Source of the DNA: Tatumella morbirosei
GTDB taxonomy: Bacteria > Pseudomonadota > Gammaproteobacteria > Enterobacterales > Enterobacteriaceae
DNA length: 64,000 bases
Reading direction: 5' to 3'
NCBI RefSeq assembly: GCF_000757425.2
Contig: NZ_JPKR02000001.1
Coordinates: forward strand, 1-64,000
The notes beneath the pieces were generated by a model. That model did not search any database and had not been told where the DNA came from. It saw only the letters and a list, made by a program, of their open reading frames with translations. A program made the position numbers and the translations under genes. Of this stretch, positions 39,701 through 48,392 are shown in pieces (position 1 is the first letter of the stretch; each line of letters opens with the position of its first letter).

Positions 39701-40375
39701 TGGCTGAACCCGCGGGTCATCCGGAGCATAGTTATACCAGCGAAAACGCCATGCTTCGAAGGTCGGTTTAGTGATGGTTCCCCCGCTTTTCCATTGGTAA
39801 GCACCGGCCAGCCAGACAGGGGTCTGGGTTTCAGCATCAACCTGATACTGATAGCCAGAGCCAACCCGCGCATACCATTGATAACGGTCAGTATTACTGG
39901 CCAGGTCACTCCCCCTGACCCAGGTGAGTGGCACGGCTTCGGTGACCACTTTATTCAGCCGGGGAACATGAAAATCCCTGGTCTGGGAGTCATTGCGGTT
40001 AATTAATTTATAGGTGGTTTTAAATTTCGCGTTATTACCAAAATCAACTTCTTTATAGCCGCCATTATGTTCCACACTGACAATATAAGAGGGACCGATA
40101 ACGGTGGCGTATCCTTCAGTATTCACGGCCGAGAAATCGGGCATTGGATATTGCAGTATTCCGGCGACGCTGCCATCTTTTTTTAACACACTGATATTTT
40201 CGCGACCCGGGCGATATTTCCCCAGATTCTCTGCAAAATCACGGTATTCCTGGACGGGGACATCTTCGCGCATAATTCCGGCATTGCCGGTGGCAGGTAG
40301 CATTGAAGCTGAACACAACAATGTCAAAGAGAGTCGTTTCACAACTGATATCCTTATCATTGGGGTAGAGGTCAT
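36704..40375 (-). CDS. S6-family serine protease autotransporter
   Basis: 1223-aa type Va secreted protease. Signal peptide (about 1-32), then a chymotrypsin-like S6 domain with catalytic H103 (SVEHNGG), D134 (RDFHVPRL) and S235 (RPGDSGSPVY), a long beta-helix passenger (about 300-880), a Pro-Ser repeat linker (about 905-945, PEPSPSPSPSPSPSPTP) and a C-terminal 12-strand beta-barrel ending LEVSF. The SPATE autocleavage motif EVNNLNKRMGDLRD is not found, so release of the passenger may differ from classical SPATEs. The ATG at 40375 has GAGG 6 nt upstream. Likely a surface or secreted host-interaction protease; absent from the E. coli core at this position. Confidence 0.9.
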   Translation of the reverse strand: MTSTPMIRISVVKRLSLTLLCSASMLPATGNAGIMREDVPVQEYRDFAENLGKYRPGRENISVLKKDGSVAGILQYPMPDFSAVNTEGYATVIGPSYIVSVEHNGGYKEVDFGNNAKFKTTYKLINRNDSQTRDFHVPRLNKVVTEAVPLTWVRGSDLASNTDRYQWYARVGSGYQYQVDAETQTPVWLAGAYQWKSGGTITKPTFEAWRFRWYNYAPDDPRVQPLDSALRPGDSGSPVYVYDSLEKTWKLAGVSSATAGNPPYNMRAYVQFIQEELIAAVQQNNTDPAVTDQKSQGDILWSADQITQGNQQWQWHGVDTLLPSQASNAQLDASKDLRFNGDGGTIVLQQAVNHGAAKLQFSADYQVTGKDADSAHWVGGGVEVDENATVDWQVNGQAGDTLHKIGAGTLWVHASGENQGALNTGDGTVILDQQADADGKKQAFSSVTLVSGRPTVILNSADQVSTENIQFGYRGGTLDMNGQSLSFSEIKHNDSGARLLNNNAGQVSELILDGKNQSFAGNLGDAQATGKLNVTTEGNWTLSGGAYLAQLTADTGTLSLGGEQVLHAGGVVYANDWQEKTYTAETIRTNNGATLILAEHATLNSDIVLTEGFLQMQSRTTLNGSLQLSEYSYMLADISQRISTQGEMSSQINASISGQGILHKSGDGRLTLTGDVTNTGGIDFGEGDLEVRSTVSGPVRMGSDTTLSGAGSFGEVTSLSEATFSPGKYRQSDNEWSVMKIGRLVAGRDNQLILNSAFTKDATDRLLIDGDLVTADDSPLMVSVYSQSSWQNSDTNNNNHADNNEGISLVQVGGSSTANSVKLAGGYVARGAWAYDLYAFAPGKSASGERLLTGEGNQYWDYRLQNILLNSDGNTEPAVDPAPSPEPSPSPSPSPSPSPTPVPDPVPSPVPSPLPVRPATTPQVASYVSLPAAFRNFSDSLQDMFSDSVRDPGRGMFVYGYHSEDRYHSAGGFSDYGYNFTSKSNGWMLGSRWQFSVADQQVLSAGLAVSKGSLSVKPSAADGFSHSNFNTLGVHALLRWLHPEGWWLESPVAYTRFRGDISTDLRGQVARPKAGSWLAGLDAGKRWQFGAHSISPLLGIRWQYQNIDAFTDEDQAQVSYRMQYAPDISTGVNYQLDLGALVLGADVRVTHRPGKAPQLIVGDGQTASRFNAGRGGDSVQLKTDAALSLTPQTRLTTRLQYQKRLEKEGIDDWNILGGLEVSF

Positions 40376-40529
40376 CCTGACCTCGCGGATTTATAACGGA
40401 TAATGCAAAAATAGTCCAGCGACTACGATCACGAAAAAATAATATTATATCGGGAGTTAATAATATCATTTTTATTAATCATTTATTTATCGGATATTTT
40501 TCTCTGATCACCGGCGTCGGTTATTTTTA

Positions 40530-41855
40530 TTATCCTGGCAGCCACTGGCGGAAATATTGAATAAACAACGGCAGTTGTGAGACCCCAAACAGTAATAATC
40601 CGAGTATGCCGCCGACCAGCGTGCCGTTAATCCGGATAAACTGTAAATCACGCCCAATATTTTGCTCAATCTGTGCCGACAACTGGCGGTTATCCCAGCT
40701 CTTTATGGTATCGCTGATGTGCCGGGTCAGGAACCGGGCAAACTCAGGCCCGGCCTGCAATGCCGCCTGTTCCAGATGCTGATTTAGCGAGGCCCGCAGC
40801 TGTGGATCATTTTGCAGTGCTTTGCCGGCCCATTGTGTGGCCTGGCTAATTTGTCTGGCAGTGGCGGAATCCTCGCGTTGCATATCTTCCGTCAGCCAGC
40901 GACGTAAATCATCCCACAGTCCGACGGTGTACTGACTGAAGGTCTCGTCCTCTTTCAGCCAGGTTTTTAGCTGCTCTGCACGGCGCTGCATTTGCGGGTC
41001 GTTTTTCAGGGCATCAATAAAGCGGTTCACACTGCGGTTAACCCCGTCCCGTAGCTGGTGATGCTGATCCTGTGCCACATCCAGCAACAAAGCATCGACC
41101 ATGGAGGTGACTTTATCGGCGCCTTTTTCCCCCAGCCATTCCACCGAGACCAGTCGTGCCATCGTCGGGTACTCCTGGCGGAACCAGCGGCTGATCTGCC
41201 CGGCAATAAACTGCCGCGACTCAGGATTATCCAGCACCCGCACCACCTGCTCAATCAGTGCATCCAGCAACGCCTGATGGCGGTTCTCGCGGGTCATACT
41301 TTCCAGCAACAGCACCGCAGTATGCCGGAAATCGACACTATCGATAGCCCGCAGGATCCCCTGGCGCAGAAAGCGCCGGATATGCTGGTCGTTACCGGCA
41401 TTCAGGAAACCGGCAATCAGCTGACACGTCAGGCGGCTTAACCGTCCGGCATTGTCGGGAATGACTAACCAGCCCGCCAGTTTTTCTGCCGGTGCCTGGC
41501 GTCGCAACAGGGCAATCATACTGTCGGTACTGAGAAATTTCTCCTCGACAAAGCGCCCGAGATTATCGGCAATCCGCTGTTTATTGCGCGGAATAATCGC
41601 GGTATGCCGGCCGATCAGCGGCAGAGGAATACGGTGGAACAGGGCACTGACGGCAAACCAGTCTGCCAGTGCACCGACCATCGAAGCTTCAGCCACCGAT
41701 TTAATCGCCTGTACCACCAGGCTCTGCGGCAGAAACAGCGTGCTAATGAAGACGATACTGGCAATGATTAACAGGCATAACGCCAGCCGTTTGGTTTTCT
41801 TTAAGCCGGAAGTTTTATCCATAGAAAGGCCCGGAAAATCATAAAGTGAAGCCAT
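40530..41855 (-). CDS. DUF445 (YjiN-like) inner-membrane protein
   Basis: 441 aa with hydrophobic ends (about residues 25-50 and 415-435) and a long helical middle. Family features: VVQAIKSVAEASMVGALADWFAVSALFHRIP LPLIGRHTAIIPRNK region and C-terminal GTLVGGILGLLLFGVSQLPLF. Function unknown. Start uncertain: a second Met at 41822 is possible; neither has a good ribosome site. Confidence 0.85.
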   Translation of the reverse strand: MASLYDFPGLSMDKTSGLKKTKRLALCLLIIASIVFISTLFLPQSLVVQAIKSVAEASMVGALADWFAVSALFHRIPLPLIGRHTAIIPRNKQRIADNLGRFVEEKFLSTDSMIALLRRQAPAEKLAGWLVIPDNAGRLSRLTCQLIAGFLNAGNDQHIRRFLRQGILRAIDSVDFRHTAVLLLESMTRENRHQALLDALIEQVVRVLDNPESRQFIAGQISRWFRQEYPTMARLVSVEWLGEKGADKVTSMVDALLLDVAQDQHHQLRDGVNRSVNRFIDALKNDPQMQRRAEQLKTWLKEDETFSQYTVGLWDDLRRWLTEDMQREDSATARQISQATQWAGKALQNDPQLRASLNQHLEQAALQAGPEFARFLTRHISDTIKSWDNRQLSAQIEQNIGRDLQFIRINGTLVGGILGLLLFGVSQLPLFIQYFRQWLPG

Positions 41856-41920
41856 TCACTGGCGGTTATTGTTTTTTAGCATAGCAATCAACGGGCTGGT
41901 TTACCGGGAAAATAGGTGAT

Positions 41921-42853
41921 TCAGCCGCCGGTGACGTCAGAGTCGGCGGAAAATTGTTCATGCTGCTGCTGCAACTGATCAGTGATAAAGCCGAGAAACA
42001 GTTTAAGTGCGGCAGACTGCTGACGTCCGGGCAACAGATGGATCTGCAGTGTACGCTGGGTCAGCGCATTAATCGCCAGGCTACGGACCGCCAGTGGGTG
42101 TCCGGCCGGGTGATACAGCAGGGAATAACGACTGCACAGAGTGACGGTCAGTGGATTCAGGGTTAAGAAGTGGTACAGCGAGCCAAAATTATTGCAGGTG
42201 ATGGTGGGTTCGATAAATACCCCGTTCATCTGACAGGACAAATCAAATAACTGGCGCACGGTAGTACTCTGATCTGGCAGCGCCACCGGATAGCTGCTGA
42301 GGTCCTGTAACTGAAACGCCTTACCAGCCAGCGGATGGCTGGCAGACATCACCACCAGTATCGGGGCGGGCCAGCTACCGGCCACCTGTACCCCGCGTTC
42401 GGCGTGCAGACAGAACTGCAACGCCAGGTCGCACTCACCACGATGCAGGCTCTCGGCCACCTGGCGGGTATTTCCCACCTGCAAATGAAAGCTCACCGAA
42501 GGATATTGCTGTCGAAACTGAGAACAGAGGGCCGGTAACAGATGCCATGCCAGCCCGTCGGTACAGACAATGCGGATTGCGGTACGGCGGATGGCGGTCA
42601 GACCTTTAATCTCCGACAGGGTGCTGTCCATTTCCCGCATGCTCTGACGTATCCGGTGTTCAAACATCCGCCCGGCATCGGTCAGAACCATCCCCCGGGC
42701 ATGACGTTCAAATAACGTCACGCCGGTATCCTGTTCCAGTCGCTGAATTTGTCGGCTGATGGCGGAGGTCGCGACAAATAATTGCTGGCTGGCGGCGGTC
42801 AGCGAACCGCAGTCAGCGACCGCCAGGAAATAACGGATTTCGGTACTTAGCAT
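41921..42853 (-). CDS. LysR-family transcriptional regulator
   Basis: 310 aa with the LysR winged HTH (LSTEIRYFLAVADCGSLTAASQQLFVATSAISRQIQRLEQDTGVTLFERHARG) and a substrate-binding-like effector domain. Divergent from the M20 peptidase-MFS pair across a 154-bp spacer, which fits a local regulator of those genes; inducer unknown. Confidence 0.93.
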   Translation of the reverse strand: MLSTEIRYFLAVADCGSLTAASQQLFVATSAISRQIQRLEQDTGVTLFERHARGMVLTDAGRMFEHRIRQSMREMDSTLSEIKGLTAIRRTAIRIVCTDGLAWHLLPALCSQFRQQYPSVSFHLQVGNTRQVAESLHRGECDLALQFCLHAERGVQVAGSWPAPILVVMSASHPLAGKAFQLQDLSSYPVALPDQSTTVRQLFDLSCQMNGVFIEPTITCNNFGSLYHFLTLNPLTVTLCSRYSLLYHPAGHPLAVRSLAINALTQRTLQIHLLPGRQQSAALKLFLGFITDQLQQQHEQFSADSDVTGG

Positions 42854-43007
42854 GCGGTTGCCTCATCACGGTGCGTGCTGCCTTTTTGTGCAGTCAAACG
42901 TTGCTTTCAAAGCAAAGCTTGTTTGATATTTTGATAATTGTGGCAAAGCAGAAGAGTAGCTTAGATTGACGGTATAACAAAATAAACAAACGATACCGGA
43001 CAGACAA

Positions 43008-44438
43008 ATGACAGCAGAAAAAGTAATGGCCGCCGCAGCGGCCTGGTTTGACAGCGGGGAGTTTAAAACCACTCTGGCGCGACGCGTCGCTATCCATTCC
43101 GAAAGCCAGCGGGACGACCGTGATGAAGAGATCCGCCGCTATCTGAACGAGGAAATCTCCCCGGCCATGACCGCCATGGGCTTTACTCTGACAGAACTGG
43201 TCAACCCGGCGGCACCATTGCGCCCGATGCTGCTGGCCACCCGCATTGAAGATCCGGCACTGCCGACGGTACTGTGTTACGGACACGGCGATGTGGTGTT
43301 TGGTGATGATGACAACTGGCGCCAGGGGCTGAATCCGTGGCAACTGACCGAAGAGGGCGACCGCTGGTACGGACGTGGCAGCGCCGATAACAAAGGTCAG
43401 CATTCGGTGAATATCGCCGCGCTGGAGCAAATTTTTGCCGCCCGCCACGGCAGTCTGGGATTTAACTGCAAATTCCTGTTTGAGATGGGGGAAGAGATCA
43501 GTTCCCCGGGGCTGGCAGAGATTTGCCGGCAACACCAGGCATTGCTGGCGGCAGATGTCTTTATCGCCTCTGACGGACCACGCTTGTCGGCCGAACGTCC
43601 GACGCTGTTTCTGGGGTCACGCGGGGCGGTCAATGTGCGCCTGACCATCAATGCCCGTGAGCGCGATTACCATTCCGGTAACTGGGGCGGTCTGCTGACA
43701 AATCCGGCCATCCGGCTGACAAATGCCCTGTCGACGCTGGTGAATCAGCATGGACAGTTGCAGGTCAGTGCCCTGAAACCGCCGGAGATTTCTGCGCAGG
43801 TGCGGGAAATTCTCAGTGATATTCAGTTGCAACCGGTTGACGGTGATCCGCAGATCGATGAGCAGTGGGGAGAGGCCGGCCTGACGCCAGTAGAACGGCT
43901 GTATGGCTGGAATACCCTGGAAATTTTGGCGATGGTCAGCGGCAATCCGCAACGACCGATGAACGCCATTCCCGGCAGTGCCACCGCGGTGTGTCAGCTA
44001 CGGTTTGTGGTGGGGACTGACTGGGAAAATATCGACACACATCTGAGCGCCTACCTGGCCGCACAGGGATTCGCGGATGTGCAGGTGGAACTGCTACGTG
44101 GTTCCCCGGCGACCCGGCTGGATCCCCGTTCGCCGCTGGTCGGTTGGGCGTTGGATTCGCTGCAACAGAGCAGCGGTAAAAAACCGGCGCTGCTGCCGAA
44201 CCTGGGCGGCTCGCTACCTAATGATGTGTTTGCCAATATTCTGCAACTGCCGACTCTGTGGGTTCCGCACTCTTATCCGGCCTGCGGACAACACGCGGCG
44301 GATGAACATATGCTGAAATCGATAGCCCGTGAAGGACTGCTGATGATGACGCATCTGTTATGGGATTTCGGTGAGCAGGGGACTCAACTGATTGCCAGCC
44401 AGCAGGCTTACCGTCAGACTCAGGAGCCGCATTCATGA
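43008..44438 (+). CDS. M20-family metallopeptidase (dipeptidase-like)
   Basis: 476-aa di-zinc amidohydrolase of the M20/ArgE/DapE/carnosinase type. Metal-site motifs: CYGHGDVVFGD, GRGSADNKGQHSVN, FEMGEEISSPGLAEI, plus the lid domain (RLTINARERDYHSGNWGG). Likely cleaves an imported peptide or N-acyl amino acid. Starts downstream of the divergent LysR gene and overlaps the transporter gene by 4 bp. Confidence 0.9.
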   Translation: MTAEKVMAAAAAWFDSGEFKTTLARRVAIHSESQRDDRDEEIRRYLNEEISPAMTAMGFTLTELVNPAAPLRPMLLATRIEDPALPTVLCYGHGDVVFGDDDNWRQGLNPWQLTEEGDRWYGRGSADNKGQHSVNIAALEQIFAARHGSLGFNCKFLFEMGEEISSPGLAEICRQHQALLAADVFIASDGPRLSAERPTLFLGSRGAVNVRLTINARERDYHSGNWGGLLTNPAIRLTNALSTLVNQHGQLQVSALKPPEISAQVREILSDIQLQPVDGDPQIDEQWGEAGLTPVERLYGWNTLEILAMVSGNPQRPMNAIPGSATAVCQLRFVVGTDWENIDTHLSAYLAAQGFADVQVELLRGSPATRLDPRSPLVGWALDSLQQSSGKKPALLPNLGGSLPNDVFANILQLPTLWVPHSYPACGQHAADEHMLKSIAREGLLMMTHLLWDFGEQGTQLIASQQAYRQTQEPHS

Positions 44439-45697
44439 GTGGCGCGATGGCCCGGCCAGCACCGAATCTGTATAAAACCCTGTTCTCGACCTGTGTCGGC
44501 AATGCTCTGGAATGGTTCGATATTGCGGTGTATGCCTTTTTTGCCCGCTACATTGCCCATGAGTTTTTCCCTACCGAGGATCCTTCTGTCTCACTGCTGC
44601 TGACCTTCGGCAGCTTCGGGGTGTCGTTCCTGATCCGCCCGTTAGGCGCTATCGTACTCGGCAGCTATGCCGACCGGCATGGCCGTAAGAACGCGCTGCT
44701 GCTGTCGATAGCGCTGATGACTCTCGGCTGCGCGATGATTGTCTTTATGCCGGGTTATGCCACCCTCGGTCTGGCTGCCCCGGTATTGATCCTGCTGGCC
44801 AGGCTGATTCAGGGCTTTTCGGCCGGTGGTGAGTTTGGCAGTTCGACGGCTTTTCTGGTGGAGCATTTCCCTCAACGTAAAGCCTTTATTGCCAGTTGGC
44901 AGTTTGCCACCCAGGGGGCCAGCACCTTACTGGCCTCGGCGTTCGGGCTTGGTCTGACCCAGTGGCTGACGGACGCGCAGATTCAGCAATGGGGCTGGCG
45001 TATTCCGTTTCTGTTCGGGCTGCTGATAGGCCCGGTAGGGCTGTATATCCGCCGCCATGTCTATGAACCTGAACAGTCGGTACAACAGCGGGCGACACAT
45101 TCTCCGTTGAAACAGCTGTTTTCCGGCCAGAGCCATCTGTTATTGCTGGCGGTCGGGCTGATGGTGATCTCTACCGGGATTAACTACATGCTGAATTATG
45201 TCCCGACCTATGCCACCAAAAACCTGCATCTGGCGGGAAAAACGGCCTTTACCGCCACCCTGCTGGCCGGGGTGATTCTGACGGTTGTGACCCCGCTGGC
45301 GGGGCTACTGGCTGAGAAAACCGGCCGCCGGCCGCTGATGTGGACAGCTCTGGTATTGCTGCTGGTGACGATTTATCCGGCGTTTCTGCTGGTGGTTCGC
45401 CATCCGGATGGCGGTATGCTGATTTTGCTGGTCTGCTGGCTGGCGTTACTAAAATCCTGTTACTTTGCCACGGTGCCGTCGATGATGGCGGATCTGTTTC
45501 CGGTCAGCACCCGGGCCAGCGGAATGTCTGTCAGCTACAATATTGCGGTGACGGTATTTGGCGGATTTGCCCCGCTGATTTGTAGCCTGCTGATTACGGC
45601 CACCGGAACCCGCCTGGCTCCGGGATATTATCTGATGGCACTGGCAGTGCTGAGTTGTGGGGCGTTGGCGCGAAGTAAACGCTACCAGGCAAACTGA
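44435..45697 (+). CDS. MFS transporter, metabolite:H+ symporter type
   Basis: 420-aa carrier with 12 helices. MHS-family signatures: STCVGNALEWFDIAVYAFFARYIA near the start, RPLGAIVLGSYADRHGRKNALLLSI (MFS loop 2-3 motif) and LIQGFSAGGEFGSSTAFLVEH. Translationally coupled (ATGA) to the M20 peptidase, so it presumably brings in that enzyme's substrate. Confidence 0.92.
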   Translation: MSGAMARPAPNLYKTLFSTCVGNALEWFDIAVYAFFARYIAHEFFPTEDPSVSLLLTFGSFGVSFLIRPLGAIVLGSYADRHGRKNALLLSIALMTLGCAMIVFMPGYATLGLAAPVLILLARLIQGFSAGGEFGSSTAFLVEHFPQRKAFIASWQFATQGASTLLASAFGLGLTQWLTDAQIQQWGWRIPFLFGLLIGPVGLYIRRHVYEPEQSVQQRATHSPLKQLFSGQSHLLLLAVGLMVISTGINYMLNYVPTYATKNLHLAGKTAFTATLLAGVILTVVTPLAGLLAEKTGRRPLMWTALVLLLVTIYPAFLLVVRHPDGGMLILLVCWLALLKSCYFATVPSMMADLFPVSTRASGMSVSYNIAVTVFGGFAPLICSLLITATGTRLAPGYYLMALAVLSCGALARSKRYQAN

Positions 45698-45705
45698 TAG
45701 CCGCT

Positions 45706-45735
45706 TACTCTGCGGAGCGATGGCTCCGCAGAGTA
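45706..45735. terminator. 13-bp hairpin between converging MFS and yjgR genes
   Basis: TACTCTGCGGAGC and GCTCCGCAGAGTA flank a GATG loop: a perfect 13-bp stem placed between convergent ends. No long T-tract. Confidence 0.65.
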
Positions 45736-45745
45736 TCCGAAGTGA

Positions 45746-47245
45746 TTACTTACGTCCGCCAAACAAACTGCCCAGCACGCCGCGCAGAATCTGGTTAGTT
45801 ACCTGGCGGGTCGCGGTTTTCGCCATGGTCTGCACCACGCCGTCGTGTTTACCGCCACGGGGGCCGGTATATCCAAACAGGATATTTTTCAGACCATCCA
45901 TCACCGTATTTTCCACGCCACTGTCATTGCCTTTGGCCTGCGGTGCATCCGACTGCTGAGGCGCATTCTGAATCCCTTTCTGCAGCAGTTCATAAGCGGA
46001 CTCTCTGTCCACCACATCATCGTACTTGCCGTACAGCGCTGAATGGTTAATCAGGCTGTTACGTTCATCACTGTTCAATGGCCCCATCCTGGAACCGGGG
46101 GCAATCACCATCGCCCGCTCCACCACTGACGGGCTGCCTTTTTCGTCCAGGAAAGAAATCAGGGCTTCGCCGGTGCCCAGTGACTGGATAGCTTCTTCGG
46201 TATTAAACGCCGGATTAGCGCGCATGGTGGTCGCGGCGGCTTTCACCGCTTTCTGATCTTTAGGAGTAAAGGCCCGCAGTGCATGCTGCACGCGGTTACC
46301 CAACTGACCCAGCACGGTATCCGGCACATCGGAAGGATTCTGGGTGACAAACCAGACGCCCACCCCTTTGGAGCGGATTAAGCGAATCACCTGCTGAATT
46401 TTTTCCAGTAATACGTCAGGAACATCATCAAACAGCAGATGGGCTTCATCGAAGAAAAACACCAGTTTAGGTTTTTCGACATCCCCGACTTCCGGCAACT
46501 GCTCATACAGTTCTGACAGCATCCACAGCAGGCTGGTGGCATACAGTTTTGGCATCTGATAAAGCTTTTCGGCGCTCAGGATATTAATGATGCCACGTCC
46601 CTGATCGTCGGTACGCATCCAGTCTTTAATATCCAGCATCGGTTCGCCAAAGAAGTATTCGGCTCCCTGTTGTTCCAGTGCCAGCAGACCACGCTGAATC
46701 GCCCCGACAGAAGTGGTACTGATATTGCCGTATTCGGTGGTAAACGCCTTCGCGTTATCACCGATATACTGCACCATCGCACGAAGATCTTTGAAATCCA
46801 GCAGTAACATGCCCTGATCGTCGGCGATCCGGAAGATTATCTGTAACACCCCGGACTGGATCTCGTTAAGGTTTAACAGCCGTGCCAGCAGCAGCGGGCC
46901 GAGATCCGACACGGTAGCCCGCACCGGATGCCCCTTTTCACCGAAAATATCCCACAGCACCACCGGATTATCCTGTGGCTGCCAGTCAGTCACGCCGATT
47001 TTTTCCAGCCGCGCCTGCAGTTTCTCTGAGCTTTCGCCGGCTTTGGCAATGCCGCTTAAATCCCCTTTCACATCGGCCATAAACACCGGCACGCCAATGG
47101 CCGAGAACGACTCAGCTATTTTTTGGAGTGTGACGGTTTTTCCGGTGCCGGTCGCGCCGGTAATCAGGCCGTGGCGGTTAGACATGGCCGGCAACAGATT
47201 CAGGGTCAGTTCCGGGGTTCGGGCAATCAGTAAGGGTGCAGTCAT
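45746..47245 (-). CDS. yjgR: HerA-like ATPase YjgR (DUF853)
   Basis: 499-aa housekeeping HerA/FtsK-type P-loop ATPase, near E. coli YjgR in length. Walker [11 protein letters not shown] (about 31-40), Walker [18 protein letters not shown], and [31 protein letters not shown] (sensor/Arg region). Cellular role unknown. This is a core gene and unrelated to the defence-type HerA at 55.9 kb. Confidence 0.93.
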   Translation of the reverse strand: MTAPLLIARTPELTLNLLPAMSNRHGLITGATGTGKTVTLQKIAESFSAIGVPVFMADVKGDLSGIAKAGESSEKLQARLEKIGVTDWQPQDNPVVLWDIFGEKGHPVRATVSDLGPLLLARLLNLNEIQSGVLQIIFRIADDQGMLLLDFKDLRAMVQYIGDNAKAFTTEYGNISTTSVGAIQRGLLALEQQGAEYFFGEPMLDIKDWMRTDDQGRGIINILSAEKLYQMPKLYATSLLWMLSELYEQLPEVGDVEKPKLVFFFDEAHLLFDDVPDVLLEKIQQVIRLIRSKGVGVWFVTQNPSDVPDTVLGQLGNRVQHALRAFTPKDQKAVKAAATTMRANPAFNTEEAIQSLGTGEALISFLDEKGSPSVVERAMVIAPGSRMGPLNSDERNSLINHSALYGKYDDVVDRESAYELLQKGIQNAPQQSDAPQAKGNDSGVENTVMDGLKNILFGYTGPRGGKHDGVVQTMAKTATRQVTNQILRGVLGSLFGGRK

Positions 47246-47632
47246 ACGGTGTCAGTCTCTGGAAGTTAGCAGTTGTCAGCATCCCGCAACGGGAGCCAGC
47301 CTTCAATCGGTATTATCCGCAATCTTTGGCGGTAAGGGGGAGCAGTTCCGCTCCAGCCCCGTGGTTATAATGCAAACTATAGTCAGGGACGGGGAAAAAA
47401 TATACCCAACATTTTCACACAGATAGTGAGCATTTTGCCGTTAAAAGGCTGCGCCTTGCGCACTACTGCCCGGCATTTTGTGCGCAAAATCCCTTCACTT
47501 GTTGGGTAATTATTAATATTGTTATAATTATGCTGTATTGTAAGCGCTATCATTGCGATGTAATCGTTACCACATTCCTGTTTCTACCAGGTAAATAATA
47601 AATACACTGTGAGCCAATGAGAGTCGTTAATT
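47246..47632 (+). promoter_or_regulatory. Control region of the gluconate dehydrogenase operon
   Basis: 387 bp without a gene. A promoter is seen at TTGTTG (47499-47504), 18-nt spacer, TATAAT (47523-47528). A 9-bp inverted repeat TACCCAACA (47403-47411) / TGTTGGGTA (47500-47508) has one arm over the -35. TGTAAGCGCTATCA (47539-47552), just after the -10, resembles a LacI/GalR-family operator. Binding proteins are unknown. Confidence 0.55.
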
Positions 47633-48361
47633 ATGCTTTTGCAAAAAAACACCACGCGCCGCAAATTCCTGCTCGGTTCGCTGATGGCTTTGCCACTCAC
47701 CGAACTGGTGCTTAAGGGTTTGACTGCGGCACAGGCAGCGGAAATGGCCGCGCCTGAACTGACCAGCTATAAACCGGTTTTTTTCACCGCTGACGAATGG
47801 CAGTTTATTCTGGCCGCCACCGATCGCATTATCCCTGCGGGTGGCCCGGGCAAAGCCCCGGGTGCACTGGAAACTAACGTCCCGATATTTATCGACCAGC
47901 AACTCCATGACGAGCAATTCGGTAAAGAAATCTACATGGAAGGGCCATTTAACCCTCATGCCCCTGCCACCATGGGCTATCAGGTGCCACTCTATCCGCA
48001 ACAGATTTATCAGACCGGCATCCGACTGACTAACCAGTGGAGCCAGCAAAACCTGCAGAAACCTTTCCATCAGCTTTCAGAGGCAGATAAGGACAAGGTG
48101 CTGACCGCATTACAGAAAAATACCCTCGATTTCGCAGCTCTGGGTGAAAACACCCTGAAAGGCTCACTGTTTTTCAGCCAGTTGCTGGGAGAAACCAAAC
48201 ACGGTTACCTCGCCGACCCGATGTATGGCGGCAATAAGGGGATGAAAGCGTGGATTGCCATCGGTTTCCCCGGGGCCCGCGCCAGCTACCTGGAATGGGT
48301 AAAACAACACAATGTGAAGTATCCCCTCGGGCCGGTCAGCCTGCTGGGTGAGACTGCGTGA
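47633..48361 (+). CDS. Gluconate 2-dehydrogenase small (gamma) subunit
   Basis: 242-aa subunit 3 of the membrane-bound gluconate/2-ketogluconate dehydrogenase complex. N-terminal Tat signal (TTRRKFLLGSLMALPLTELVL) and the domain YKPVFFTADEWQFILAATDRIIPAGGPGKAPGALETNVP typical of the family. It carries the flavoprotein to the periplasm by hitchhiking in related systems. First gene of the operon. Confidence 0.93.
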   Translation: MLLQKNTTRRKFLLGSLMALPLTELVLKGLTAAQAAEMAAPELTSYKPVFFTADEWQFILAATDRIIPAGGPGKAPGALETNVPIFIDQQLHDEQFGKEIYMEGPFNPHAPATMGYQVPLYPQQIYQTGIRLTNQWSQQNLQKPFHQLSEADKDKVLTALQKNTLDFAALGENTLKGSLFFSQLLGETKHGYLADPMYGGNKGMKAWIAIGFPGARASYLEWVKQHNVKYPLGPVSLLGETA

Positions 48362-48392
48362 TTGCCGTTTTTTCTGAATAACAGGGTTTTTT

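Noticed and set aside
45746-47245. YjgR as part of a defence system because it is HerA-like
   Set aside because: It is a conserved core gene in its normal neighbourhood, with no nuclease or SIR2 partner.
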